DNA of 64,000 bases from Prorocentrum cordatum (GCA_963575745.1 CAUYUJ010004302.1:396743-460742), one strand, 5' to 3'; shown: positions 30,140 to 39,359, counted from the first letter of the stretch. The notes: a model not told the origin generated them from the sequence alone. Numbers and translations: made by a program.

Positions 30140-30142
30140 TCA
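30140..30142 (-). other. In-frame TGA between Gag and the next polyprotein segment
   Basis: Coding strand AAG TGA TTT. The same frame is open on both sides for more than 450 codons, so this is a candidate stop-readthrough site. A second such codon is the TGA at 24572-24574 (CGC CGT TGA CGG). Confidence 0.6.
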
Positions 30143-33100
30143 CTTCTGCGCCGAGGAGCTGTAGTACCAGCAGGCGCATCCATCAGGGAAAGGATTCTCT
30201 GAGCCGTCTTCCGCCGCCCATTCTTCACTCAGTTCGGTTTGGTCAGCACCGGCGGCGGATCCGGCAGCAGATGCAACAGCTATCCACTCTTCGTCCGCGG
30301 ACCCAGCGGCTGGCGCCGCGTCTGCGGGTGACCCCGCTTCTCCGCTGGATTCTGCGGGTGACCCCGCCTCTTTATGGAATCGGCGGTTCCACTCCTTGAG
30401 GCGATGGTCTTTGGGAAGCTGTTCCCAATTTTCCCTGACAGCGTCAGCAACCTCCTCGGTCATAGGGACGCGATCGGCTTCAGTGATGCGCTTTCCTCCT
30501 CCAGGGACCTTCTTGTTAGGATCATGGACGTTGCCAGCGTCATCTCCATGAGACCAATTCCAGGGGGTCTCACCGTGATGAGGGCTCCTGGAGGGGCGGT
30601 CCATTGGACAGCCGCGCATGTGACCTTTGAAAGGCTCGCATTGACATACTTGTTTCCTGTATGTCTTGCGATCGTTGATGATCTCCTGTTTCTTAGCCCT
30701 TCGGTCCCAAGCCTCTGGCGTTTTAGTCTTGCCACCTTTGGTACGTATTATCATGCCAGATTCGTCCCGTTTGCAGTGCTCCTTGGACCACCAGTGGCGG
30801 ATCACGTCCATCGAGTAGCCGGGGTACCAATTGATGTACCACTCCGGCACGTACTGAGCGGATACACCTACGGAGTGCTCCGTGCTGTACGGGTAGCCAG
30901 ATGCATCATGTGTAGGGCGTCGTGGAGCTGGACGGCTCCTCCTGCGGGCTGGCCCCGCTGACGCACTGCCACGTTCCATGGGCCTTTCATCTTCATGACG
31001 GTGCTCTGGGTCTCGGGGTGGCGATGGTCGTCTGTTCTTCTTGGCATCGCGCCTGTCCTCCGAGTCCTCTGAGCTGTCCTGGGCCATGAATACGTGCTGA
31101 TGCGGGCTTCGAAAGTACCCGATGTCGGTTAGCTGCTCCATCGCGAGGTCGTTGAGGTCCATCTGGTCGCAGCCCTGCATGGATACGTCCATAGACCAAG
31201 CGGGTGGCCCCGCTGCTGCGGCTGGCGCCGCTTCGGCGGGTGACCCCGCTAGAACCTGGAGTGCTGTCAGCATCTGAGGTGCCGACATGTCCGAATCCAG
31301 GTATGGGCGCAGCCTTGCGGCCCCTGGGCGCAACAGCAGGCCGTTCATGGTTATCTGCTGAAGTGCTGGCGCACTCAGGAGCTGGATCGCTTCTGCGACC
31401 TGCTCTTGGAGCATGTCCTTATAGTCCTCTTCGGCCTCTTCAGAGTCAGAATAAGCGGGATGGCCCCGCATTTCGTCATCAGCGTCTCCCGCTTCCGAGC
31501 CAGCTCGCGGAAGATCTGGCAGCAACGGCATGCCAATCACCTGCGGTGCCAGCGCGGCGGCGAGCTCCTCCTCGGTCGCCGGGACGGTCTCAGCTTCGGA
31601 GATCTCGTCGTCGGCGGGTGGCCCCGCTGGAAGACCGAACCAGGCATTGAACGCGACCTCGTCGACTTCGTCCCAGCCGTGGAACTCGTCGAAGAGGGTC
31701 ACCGCGTACTCTTCCAGGGCTACGGTCACATCAGCGTAGCGGGCCATCACGTAGTACGTGGAGGAGCCCGCGGCGGGAGCCGCTTCTGGATTGACGTAAA
31801 ACTCGTAGTCAATGTAGTCTATGTCATCCATAAAAGAGTCTTGAGCCAAATGTACGGATCCCTTTCCTTTCCCTTTCGGGCATTGATCGCGCAAATGCTC
31901 TGTACTACCGCATGTGTGACACTTCATAGTGTTGCCAGAAGCGTCCCTAGGGCTGCCCCTCCGCCCTTTTCCCTTACCAGAGGTCCGCCTGTGACCCCGA
32001 CCTTTGCCTCCGATAAGAACTTCTTCAAAAACTATGTCAGTTAAGGACGTGAGGAAAGCAGTGATACCCCTACCATGCATACGGCGTCTGCGACCCCCTT
32101 TGCCACGACCCTTTCCATAACGTTTGAAATGTCGGCGTACTGCACGTCTCACTTTTCTGACCGGTTTCTTCATAAAGCGCCTCCAACGGCGTTTTGATTT
32201 GCGATAAGCCATAAAAGCGGCTTCCGCTCTTTGTTGTTCAGAAAGGTGAGTGTCATCAGCTGGATAGTCATTACCAGCAGAGACTATGCCATTGTGATCA
32301 CCGTCAGATGAGGTATCTGTGTCAGTGCCAGATTCAAACGGAGAGGGTGGCTGAGACCCTTGAGCGGATGACTCCGCTTGGCCCCAGAGGGTTGTGCCCG
32401 AGGGCGGGCTTGCAGTGTAGGCGGCGCCCGGCGTGTAGTTCGACCAGGCGTTCGCCTCCGCTGCCTCTGCCGATGCCTGGCCAGTCTGCCCTAAGAAGGC
32501 AGTGGCCTCGTTGGGCATATCGGCTGGATCAGCCCAGGGACTTGGTTCGCCAGGACCAGCGGGTGACCCCGCAGTCGTGGCGTAGACACCTGCGCGTGCG
32601 TGGTGCCCTGTGAAGATACCCGCAATGTTGCCAGGAGAGCGCTCGGCAACATGCCCGTAGTTCCTCATCCTGGTCAGCAGCCTATCATAGTCTGCTTGTG
32701 TTCTGGGCATCTGATGATTAAAGGGCTCCAGCAGGTGTTGGGCTCGTGACGCGCCAACGCCTAACGCTCTGAAAAGGATCAGCGTTAGGATCTGAAAGTT
32801 GGGGATGACAAAGCCAACAGAGTTAGCCTCGTCACGGGCCATCTCGAACCGAGCTAACACTGAGTCGATTCGCTCGCCCCTTTCGACGCGAAAGTCGATA
32901 AGGGCAGTGCCAGAGTTGAGCTGGCGCTCATCTTCCAGATTTTCAAATTTGGTGCTCAATAGGTACAGTATATAAGTAACTGCATCCGTTGGCTGTCCGT
33001 TGACAGTTACACCATAGTTGATGATCTGGGAGGGGACCTGCATGGCGATACGACGAGCAAGGCCTTGAAGGCCACGTTGTAGTGCTGCAGCTTGCTGAGG

Positions 33101-33640
33101 TGGCGTCATATTGCCGCTCGTTACGTTTATCCATGCATGTACTTCGCGAACGTACTCGCGAAAGGGCGTAGTACCGGCTGGGTCCCACGAAGGGCCGGTA
33201 GTACGCGTGTCGTCCATCCCCTGCCGCATGTAGCCCACAGCACATCCCATTATCACCCATAGAATGCCGAAGATAGTTATCTTAATCCAGTGCATGTGCA
33301 TCTCGGCTTCGGTGATTGGTTTAGGCTGTGGTTTGTCAGGCTCGGGCGTAGTAGCCGTAAGGCGCCTGACCGGCACGGGATGCAGGTGGCCCCGCTGCGG
33401 GTAGCCCCGCAGAGTGACCACGTTCTCGATCGAGTTGCCGATTGGCATCTGGTGGAAGTCGGGAGTGAAGTAGCGCAGTGAAGTAGGAGAGAGCGTCTCG
33501 AGCTCGCGGGTCGCCCCGCTAGCTCGATCGCGGACTGGCTCCGCTCCTCGCAGAGCCGGCGCAACATGGTATTCCACCGTAGTAGTAGTCCACCAAGTTG
33601 TGCCGTGGATTACAGGTATTAGAGCGAGAGCCAGCCACAC
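30140..33640 (-). CDS. Gag-like protein with membrane segment and CCHC zinc knuckle
   Basis: A frame of 1166 codons opening directly after the primer-binding site. The position taken here as start is a GTG at 33640; the first in-frame ATG is codon 65 (33448). With the upstream start, the N-terminus (WLALALIPVIHG) resembles a signal peptide. A membrane span is predicted at residues 115-137 (WIKITIFGILWVIMGCAVGYM, about 33300-33235). Residues 150-370 are alpha-helical Gag-like sequence. Basic stretches (KSKRRWRRFMKKPVRKVRRA) precede a perfect CX2CX4HX4C knuckle, CHTCGSTEHLRDQC, at residues 574-587 (31921-31880), for nucleic-acid binding. The acidic C-terminal 580 residues are extra relative to ordinary Copia Gag and have no recognised fold. 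The frame ends in TGA and continues open beyond it. Many hairpin units encode AGPPA/AGSPA here. Confidence 0.85.
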   Translation of the reverse strand: MWLALALIPVIHGTTWWTTTTVEYHVAPALRGAEPVRDRASGATRELETLSPTSLRYFTPDFHQMPIGNSIENVVTLRGYPQRGHLHPVPVRRLTATTPEPDKPQPKPITEAEMHMHWIKITIFGILWVIMGCAVGYMRQGMDDTRTTGPSWDPAGTTPFREYVREVHAWINVTSGNMTPPQQAAALQRGLQGLARRIAMQVPSQIINYGVTVNGQPTDAVTYILYLLSTKFENLEDERQLNSGTALIDFRVERGERIDSVLARFEMARDEANSVGFVIPNFQILTLILFRALGVGASRAQHLLEPFNHQMPRTQADYDRLLTRMRNYGHVAERSPGNIAGIFTGHHARAGVYATTAGSPAGPGEPSPWADPADMPNEATAFLGQTGQASAEAAEANAWSNYTPGAAYTASPPSGTTLWGQAESSAQGSQPPSPFESGTDTDTSSDGDHNGIVSAGNDYPADDTHLSEQQRAEAAFMAYRKSKRRWRRFMKKPVRKVRRAVRRHFKRYGKGRGKGGRRRRMHGRGITAFLTSLTDIVFEEVLIGGKGRGHRRTSGKGKGRRGSPRDASGNTMKCHTCGSTEHLRDQCPKGKGKGSVHLAQDSFMDDIDYIDYEFYVNPEAAPAAGSSTYYVMARYADVTVALEEYAVTLFDEFHGWDEVDEVAFNAWFGLPAGPPADDEISEAETVPATEEELAAALAPQVIGMPLLPDLPRAGSEAGDADDEMRGHPAYSDSEEAEEDYKDMLQEQVAEAIQLLSAPALQQITMNGLLLRPGAARLRPYLDSDMSAPQMLTALQVLAGSPAEAAPAAAAGPPAWSMDVSMQGCDQMDLNDLAMEQLTDIGYFRSPHQHVFMAQDSSEDSEDRRDAKKNRRPSPPRDPEHRHEDERPMERGSASAGPARRRSRPAPRRPTHDASGYPYSTEHSVGVSAQYVPEWYINWYPGYSMDVIRHWWSKEHCKRDESGMIIRTKGGKTKTPEAWDRRAKKQEIINDRKTYRKQVCQCEPFKGHMRGCPMDRPSRSPHHGETPWNWSHGDDAGNVHDPNKKVPGGGKRITEADRVPMTEEVADAVRENWEQLPKDHRLKEWNRRFHKEAGSPAESSGEAGSPADAAPAAGSADEEWIAVASAAGSAAGADQTELSEEWAAEDGSENPFPDGCACWYYSSSAQK
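31840..31857 (-). other. Spliced-leader-like 18-mer inside Gag
   Basis: The coding strand reads CCGTACATTTGGCTCAAG. The dinoflagellate spliced leader is CCGTA-GC-CATTTT-GGCTCAAG, so this is the leader minus GC and one T. It encodes SVHLAQD in frame just after the zinc knuckle. It may be a fossil of trans-splicing and re-integration, or chance. Confidence 0.4.
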
Positions 33641-33649
33641 GAGAGTGTA

Positions 33650-33664
33650 GCCAGCTCGCTACCA
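33650..33664 (-). promoter_or_regulatory. Primer-binding site
   Basis: Coding strand TGGTAGCGAGCTGGC directly follows the 5' LTR. TGG pairs with a tRNA CCA end, and TGGTAGC fits the 3' end of initiator-Met-type tRNAs (GCTACCA). The remainder diverges from tRNAs I know, so the exact primer is unsettled. Confidence 0.65.
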
Positions 33665-33948
33665 AGTCGAAAACGCACTGGTAAGCCAAGATATATGTTC
33701 CGCCTTAGGCGCTCCCATATCCCAGGCTTTGTCTCATATCGCATGAGCAAGAGAGCAAGATGAAGCATGGGATCTGGAGTAAAGGATAGAGGGGGCATCG
33801 TCAATAGAAAGGTCTTTTCCGATCTCAGATGCAAGTCGTGCGCCTCAATGAGGCACAATCACATGTTCGGCCGGGCCCGGCTTGAGCCAGGCACGGCAGC
33901 GGTGCATGCTCGATATACATCTCGCCTTTAACCCTCTCCGTTTAAAGT
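33665..33948 (-). repeat. 5' LTR of the Copia-like element
   Basis: Identical to 17589-17872 except C at 33837 for A at 17761. It would hold the promoter and R region; no TATA box can be assigned with confidence. Confidence 0.93.
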
Positions 33949-33953
33949 GGGTA
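33949..33953. repeat. Target-site duplication GGGTA (right)
   Basis: Matches 17584-17588. Confidence 0.85.
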
Positions 33954-34082
33954 GCCCCAAGGGGCCGTCATGCGGCTCTCTGCCCCTTGAGCCGTCTTTG
34001 ATGCTCTTTTGGCCAGCCCAAGACACTAGTATTCACTCAGCAACATAAACATGCAAAATGACTTCCAGCGGCTGTTTATTTG

Positions 34083-34420
34083 TTCTTTCTCAGGCGTTCA
34101 AGACGACCCAATGGGCCCCCAATACCCACAACGCAAGAGGGCCCCTGAGAACCCTGAAGGATGGCCCGAGAAGCTCCTAAGAGACCCCCAAGAGTAGCCT
34201 CAAGGGAGAAGCTCGAAATGGAATTCGAGGCCCCCCGCCCCAAGATGGCCGAGACAGAAGAACCAAGAGGCCCCATAAGCGACCCCCAAGGGTGCCCCGA
34301 GAGGCCCCCAAGAGGCCCCGAAGATGCCTCCAGGAGGGCCACCAGAGGCCCCCGAGAAGCCCACAACAGGGCCCGAAGGGGCCGACAGGAGTCCTCTTCT
34401 CGACACCCAGGCGGCGGGAT
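34083..34420. repeat. Degenerate GAGGCCCC-rich repeat, copy 3
   Basis: Same CCCAAGAGGCCCC and GATGGCCCGAGAAGCTCC words as 4440-4975 and 6480-6745. Frames across it are repeat-driven. Confidence 0.6.
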
Positions 34421-34723
34421 GGTGGGCCGAGAACCACTAGATATAACGTGCCGCACATCCTTGGACGCTGTGGCCAAAGGCGCCGAAAACCCCGGGGTTC
34501 GGGCAGGGGTCCGGCTGGCGAAGAAACTGCCCACAGACGTTTGTGCCGCTTTCTGCCTCCCCACCTGCTGCATTCCTCCTTTCCCCCTCCTCCCGAAAAT
34601 GCCACCTATCCCAAGAGGTCTCTGGTCCCTAGAAGCTTTGCCTCTCGGGCCCCCCAGAGGTCCAAATGGGACACCGAACAAATCGGTGTCTGTTTCCTGG
34701 GAGCCTACGCGGCCCTAGGCTTA

Positions 34724-34913
34724 GGTCGGACATGCCCCCTACAGGCGGATTGTGAAGGATTTGTTTAATACATGTTTAAAGAGGAAAAACAAACAAAAAC
34801 TCAAACATATTCAAACAAGTATTCCAACAATTTCAAAAATACTCCAAACATCGTGCCAAGACTATTTTTTGATTATTTTTCGATATTCCTCCTGTGTAGA
34901 GACAGGCCTGACT
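34724..34913. mobile_element. AT-rich MITE, TTA target duplication, copy 1
   Basis: Left end GGTCGGACATGCCCCCTACA, right end CTGTGTAGAGACAGGCCTGACT (in inverse, with mismatches), AT-rich interior with TTTGTTTAATACATG. Flanked by TTA at 34721-34723 and 34914-34916. Three relatives: 49976-50169, 50353-50505 and 51925-52078. Confidence 0.75.
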
Positions 34914-34916
34914 TTA

Positions 34917-36730
34917 CCCTAGGCGCTGTCCGAGTTGGGCCTGGCTTTGACCGAATGTGAAACACATTTGGGACCGGGTTTGGACCGGGTCTGGACTAGA
35001 CGCGCCCCTCGCACGAGGGAGACAAGAAGAACGAGGAGGGGGAGGAAGAACCAGAGGGGCGAGAATGAACAGGAGGAATAGCCAACTGAGGTCCAAATGT
35101 GGTCGAAACGCAAGGACCTACAATCTTTAAATATCAACGCCCAGGGCTTCCATGAACAGACATCGAGACAAGGTCAAACAACCTCCATCCTCGATCCGAT
35201 CCTGCTTGCCCCAGACCTTCCTCCTCCCCGCCCGCGCCGCTCCCACCATGGACTCGCGGCTCCCTCTCTGCATCCCTCCCTCCCTTCCTGCCAGCCCGTC
35301 CGTCCCTGGCCCTCCCGAAGTTGTCAGGCCCACGCGGAGCAGGAACAGAGGGGGGCAGGAGGCAGGAGGCAAAGATGCAACCCTGAGACGTCTTCGTCAG
35401 AACGATCAAGACTGATGACGCCCGAATTTAGGGGCCACTGAGCCAGCTTAGGCCAGGTGGAGCCTGGGACTGAGCTGGATTGAGCGGGATGAAGCCGGAC
35501 TAAGCGGGCTGGATCTGGAGTTAAGCGATACTGAACGAGACTCGGCCAGTTGTCGACCAAAGTAATGGCAGATGGTGATAGCGACGACGACGACGATACC
35601 GATGACGATGATGCCGACGCTTCGACGGGGCGCCGAGGGCAGGGGCGCGATCATGGCAAATCGCGGATGGACATAATCACTTTTGCAAAACGTGGCTTAG
35701 TGAAAACGACCTCGGGGCCAAACCTGGCGGGCGAAAGCCTGGAAAATGACGGCCGCGGCGCCCTCTCGAGAACCGAAAACGGACAATTCGCTAATCGACG
35801 TGTCAGGGTGGGGGTTCTGTCCACCCCCGAGCAACGATGAGGACAAAGGTGATGATGGTGAAGACAACCATGGCGACGAGGATAACACGATGATGGTGGG
35901 CGTGACGCGGATGATGGTGGGTGTCATGGTGGCCATTTGGGATGAGCATGCAAGTAATGCATACCGATACCGCTACGTGCTTCCCGAAACTCTCCCGGGG
36001 CGCGCTCTGGCCTGGCCTCCGCGAGGAGACCTCTGACGCGGTGGCCCAGGACACCCGGGAAAGCCAAAAGGAGCACCAAAAATTGCTGGTTCCGGATACC
36101 CCGGGGGGCGCATTATGTCACTTGTGCTGGCTTTTCCGCCAGCGGAGCCGATCCAGTCTGACGTCCCGCTGGCCCTGCGCCGAGGAAAGGCATCCAAACT
36201 TCGCGACCTCTGGGAGGCGGGCCGCACTCTGGAGAACCCCATATGAATTTCTCCTCTGAGCGCAAGATCTGTCTGTTCCAATTCTGGGAGCCGGATCCGA
36301 TCGAGCTGTTTGTCAGATCGATGTTCACGGTACGGAGTCGAAGCCGACATCGGATCATCAGGGCCAGGACCTGGATGCACAACAGCGCAGCGAAAGCGTT
36401 GGGCCGCAGCGGACCGACGAACGATCGGAACCAAGCCAGGTCGAACCAACCAAGCTTGGCTCGAACCCGACTCTTCGGATCGAAGTGGCCCCACGATGAT
36501 CTTTCGGCCTTCCCGGGCTGCATGCTCCAGGCGCGAGCATGCCTCGGGAGCGAGCGAGGCCGTATGGACACGGGAGAGGGCCAGCCTACACGGAAGGGTG
36601 ACCCTGGGCAAGGGTGACCTCTGGTGCGCGGCTCGTGGGAGGCCGCGGGGGGGGGGGGGGGGCAACCACAGGCGCGCAAGACGCCACTGCCGCCTCGCGA
36701 TCGGCGATCGGTGGGCCCCATTGGGCCCGC
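34917..36730. other. No gene supported
   Basis: Includes a GATGACGATGATG-rich low-complexity patch (35575-35900) with sequence resembling the 119-745 foldback arms (35680-35770). GC-rich overlapping frames at 36000-36600 lack a recognisable product. Confidence 0.4.
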
Positions 36731-36735
36731 ACCAA

Positions 36736-36990
36736 AAGGAGGAGGAGGAGGAAGAGGAGGAGGGGAGGGGGGGGAGAGGAGGGGGAGGAGGAGGAGAGGG
36801 AGGAGGAGGAGGAGGAGGAGGAGGAGGAGGAGGAGGAGGAGGAGGGAGGGGAGGAGGGAGGAGGTGGAGGAGGACGAGGAGGAGGAGGAGGATAAGGAGA
36901 AGGAGGGTGGAGGGGGGAGGAAGAGGGGGAGGAGGAGGATGAGGAGGAGGAGGAGGAGGAGGAGGAGGAGGAGGAGGAGGAGGAGGAGGT
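36736..36990. repeat. AGG microsatellite
   Basis: Interrupted GGA array with GGGGA and GATAAGGAGAAGG variants. Poly-Arg/Gly/Glu and poly-Ser/Leu/Pro frames are artefacts. Confidence 0.93.
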
Positions 36991-37202
36991 CACACTGGCG
37001 AAGGGTCGCTCTTACGTCCAGGCGAGAGGGGGCGAGGGGGCCGCCCAGGGCCCCGGCCCAGGCCGGGCTCGGCCCGGAAGAGCTGCAGCGCCCGCGCGGC
37101 CTCCTGCAGGGGGCAGGGGCTGTCTCTGCGCAGCAGGGGCGCCGGGCGGCGAGGGGAGCGGAGCTCGTCGTGCTCCTCTGCCTCCTCGAGAGGCCTCCCA
37201 GA

Positions 37203-37391
37203 TTCGGGAGCGGCCAAGAGGGGGGGTGTCCAAGACGGGGGGTGCAAATCATGACCGGCGGCGTGTGCGCGGCCCAGCGGGGGGGCCAGGGACGTACTGA
37301 AATAAGAAGAGGCGCCATGAAATCTGGGGAAATATCATGACCCCCGCCATGGTATCCACCTCCCCTGGTCATCACCCCCCTCTTTTCCGCC
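37203..37391. repeat. Dispersed repeat, copy 1 (second at 53285-53447)
   Basis: TTCGGGAGCGGCCAAGAGG to CCCTCTTTTCCGCC occurs twice in the window in the same orientation, sharing AAGAAGAGGCGCCATGA and TCTGGGGAAATATCATG. This copy has about 25 extra bases. Confidence 0.75.
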
Positions 37392-37397
37392 CCCGAT

Positions 37398-37619
37398 AGA
37401 TGGGATCCGAGCAGATGGGGTCGCAGGGATCGCGCCGCATCGCCAGTGCATCGCCGATGCATCGGCGATGCGTCGGCGATGCATCGGCGATGCATTGGCG
37501 AAGTCGGCGATGCATCGGCGACGTCGGCGTGGGGAACCACGTGCTCCACATCGAGCCGCATCGTCGATGCATCGGCGATGCGGCGCGATCCTCCGACCCC
37601 ATCTACTCCAGCCCCATCT
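37398..37619. mobile_element. TIR element with internal GATGCATCGGC repeats, copy 1
   Basis: The ends AGATGGGATCCGAGCAGATG and CATCTACTCCAGCCCCATCT are inverse, continuing into GATCGCGCCGCATCGCC and its inverse. The interior is a run of GCATCGGCGATGC palindromes. A second copy is at 51466-51734. Frames rich in A-S-P-M-H-R-R are repeat-driven. Confidence 0.75.
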
Positions 37620-38365
37620 GGGAGGCCTAGATCCTCGCCTTCCTTAAAGCACCCCCCCAATGCCCGAATCTTCAAAAAATCACGACGCCAAATTTTTGGC
37701 CGTGTTCGACCTCTGCGAGCCCCGACCAGGCCCGGGACCACACAAACGACTCGCGACGAAAAATTGGCCGTTGGGATAGGGTCGGAACTTGCAGAGGGGG
37801 ACGTCGTGATGGAAAAATCATGGCATCGCATTGTCTTGGTCCTGGCCTTCCTCGACCACCAACTCAAGAACCATCGCCTTCCCACCCACCCCTCGCACCA
37901 CCTGGACAGCAAAAGCAGAATCAATGTAATAACGCCGTTCCGACGACCGCATCAGCGTGCAACTGCTGAATAAAAACATTGCTTGTCTACAATAACCGGC
38001 TGAATAATAAGGTGGAAGACGACGCGCGTGTGTAATTGACACTCTCTCTATCCCTCCCGAGCGACTGTTCTGGCACCCCCAGTGTCTCTGCCTCCGCCTC
38101 CTGCTCCAAATTCGCATCTCCACCCGTACCCCGTACCTTATGCCCGGCACCGTGCCGTAGGACATTGAGTGAGGCGTCCTCAGTTTGCTTTGAATCCTCT
38201 GTGCAGATTGCTGCGAATGCTATTCAAGGGCCGCCAGCCCGGGAATCCCTGGGAGCTCCTGGGAGCTTCAGGCAACTCTTGGAGATTGCAGCGTGATCTT
38301 TTGGGAGGCCTTTGGAGCGTGGCTGAGAGGCCGCGCTTCCCGCGTGCCCATGTGGTTCTCCATTC
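37620..38365. other. No gene supported
   Basis: 37680-37800 resembles the 119-745 foldback arms (GACCTCTGCGAGCCCC, GTCGAACACGGCCAA type words). The rest is unremarkable. Confidence 0.35.
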
Positions 38366-38680
38366 GTGATTGCTACCGTCACGGGTGATGGTAATGCTCG
38401 TGATGACGATGATGCTGATGATGATGATGATGATGATGCTGATGCTGATGATGATGATAATGGTGATGGTGATGGTGATGGTGGTGGTGGTGGTGATGAT
38501 GCAGATGCAGATGCAGATGCTGATGACGATGATGAAACAGATAACGGCGGTAGTCATTGAGATTATGGAACGAATGATGATGGTCGCGCTGACGATGACA
38601 GTGGCGGCAGCCGTGACGCTGGCGGTAGTGCAGATGGTGGTCATACTGCTGGTGATGGAGACGACGATGCTCGCTCGCTC
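38366..38680. repeat. GATGAT low-complexity tract
   Basis: GATGCTGATGATGATGATG and GGTGATGGTGATGG words. Poly-Asp and poly-Met frames are artefacts. Confidence 0.85.
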
Positions 38681-38997
38681 GCTCGCAACTCATGCGCCGA
38701 ACAGCGCGTGGACAGATCTAGCATGCACAACTCGGGGCAAAACCTCTCGCCCAAGCGCTGCAATCCTGAACGCCTGCCGGTACATTCGCAGCGTGCTCCA
38801 GTACTTGCCCAGTCCCTTCGTTTCTAGGGCGCCCTATCCGCCTCAAACACTGGCACCTGGTCGGACCCAGCAGAACCCTGCAGACCACAGGCGCGCCTCT
38901 CGCGAAGGAAGATGGATAGGCGCCTCCGTCGATCTCCCTGCCCCCTGGCGAGAGGCAGCAGGTGCGCGCACGCGAGGGTGGGGGCTCCTGCCCCGCT

Positions 38998-39071
38998 CCT
39001 CCTCCTCCTCCTCCTCCTCCTCCTCCTCCTCCTCTCTTCGTCCTCCTCCTCCTCCTCCTCCTTCTCCTTCC
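38998..39071. repeat. CCT microsatellite
   Basis: TCCTCCTCC array within a GC-rich, geneless segment (38690-39360). A GT/CA tract follows at 39250-39282. Confidence 0.9.
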
Positions 39072-39359
39072 CTTTCCTCCCTCCTCCTCCCCGCTTCGCA
39101 CCCCCCCTCACCCCCCAGTCCTGCTCCGTCTCCGCGCGCCCCCTCCTGCCGCTGCTGCTGCTGCCCGTCCTCCCGCGGCCCCTGCCGTGCTGCCGCAGGG
39201 CCCCCCCGGACAAGAGAAGGGACGCGAGGGGCTCTTCCGGGGGCCCAGGGACACACAAACAAAAACACACACACACACACACATCCCAGGCTGCCCCATA
39301 TGTTTCCATATGTTCTGGGTGTTCGTCCCCCCCACTTCCCATATGTTCCCCTGCCTGTC

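Larger units (their letters stand above)
17964..33544. repeat. Interspersed 14-nt hairpin family, stem GCGGN/N'CCGC, loop TGNC
   Basis: About 47 perfect 5-bp hairpins of 14-15 nt plus about nine one-mismatch copies. Typical unit GCGGGTGGCCCCGC. Starts include 17964, 17983, 18016, 18552, 19986, 20642, 22048, 22066, 22084, 22102, 23196, 23436, 23451, 24740, 24804, 25046, 25070, 26129, 26147, 26165, 26276, 26729, 26747, 27401, 27446, 27920, 27938, 28166, 29322, 29358, 29523, 29559, 30306, 30324, 30354, 30944, 31200, 31218, 31236, 31455, 31613, 31770, 32364, 32559, 33397, 33506 and 33530. Stem bases co-vary: GCGGG/CCCGC, GCGGC/GCCGC, GCGGA/TCCGC, GCGAG/CTCGC and GCGTG/CACGC. Clusters repeat every 18 nt. 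On the coding strand most encode AGPPA, others RGHP or SGATR, so all three frames are used. None were noticed outside the element. Confidence 0.9.
17589..33948 (-). mobile_element. 16.4-kb Copia-like LTR retrotransposon with accessory domains
   Basis: Two 284-bp LTRs (17589-17872 and 33665-33948) differ at one base (A at 17761, C at 33837) and are flanked by GGGTA duplications, indicating a recent insertion. Transcription runs on the minus strand from the right LTR. Module order: Gag with membrane segment and CCHC knuckle; RNA 2'-phosphotransferase; RING-H2; aspartic protease; two methyltransferase-like modules; zinc segment; integrase; reverse transcriptase; RNase H. Integrase before reverse transcriptase defines the Copia order. 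Typical Copia elements are about 5 kb, so this one is about three times that length. The reading frame is interrupted by in-frame TGA at 30140 and 24572 and by shifts near 28.85 (+1), 24.9 (-1), 22.64 (-1) and 21.49 kb (-1). Whether these are recoding sites, decay or assembly errors is open. The internal region carries a dense family of short hairpins. Confidence 0.93.

Noticed and set aside
17589-33948. Host gene with introns instead of a retrotransposon
   Set aside because: Matching LTRs, target duplication, primer-binding site and the full Gag-protease-integrase-RT-RNase H order settle it as a retrotransposon.
36113-37924. 603-codon minus-strand open frame
   Set aside because: Spans a GGA array, a TIR element with GATGCATCGGC repeats and a dispersed repeat; no coherent protein.
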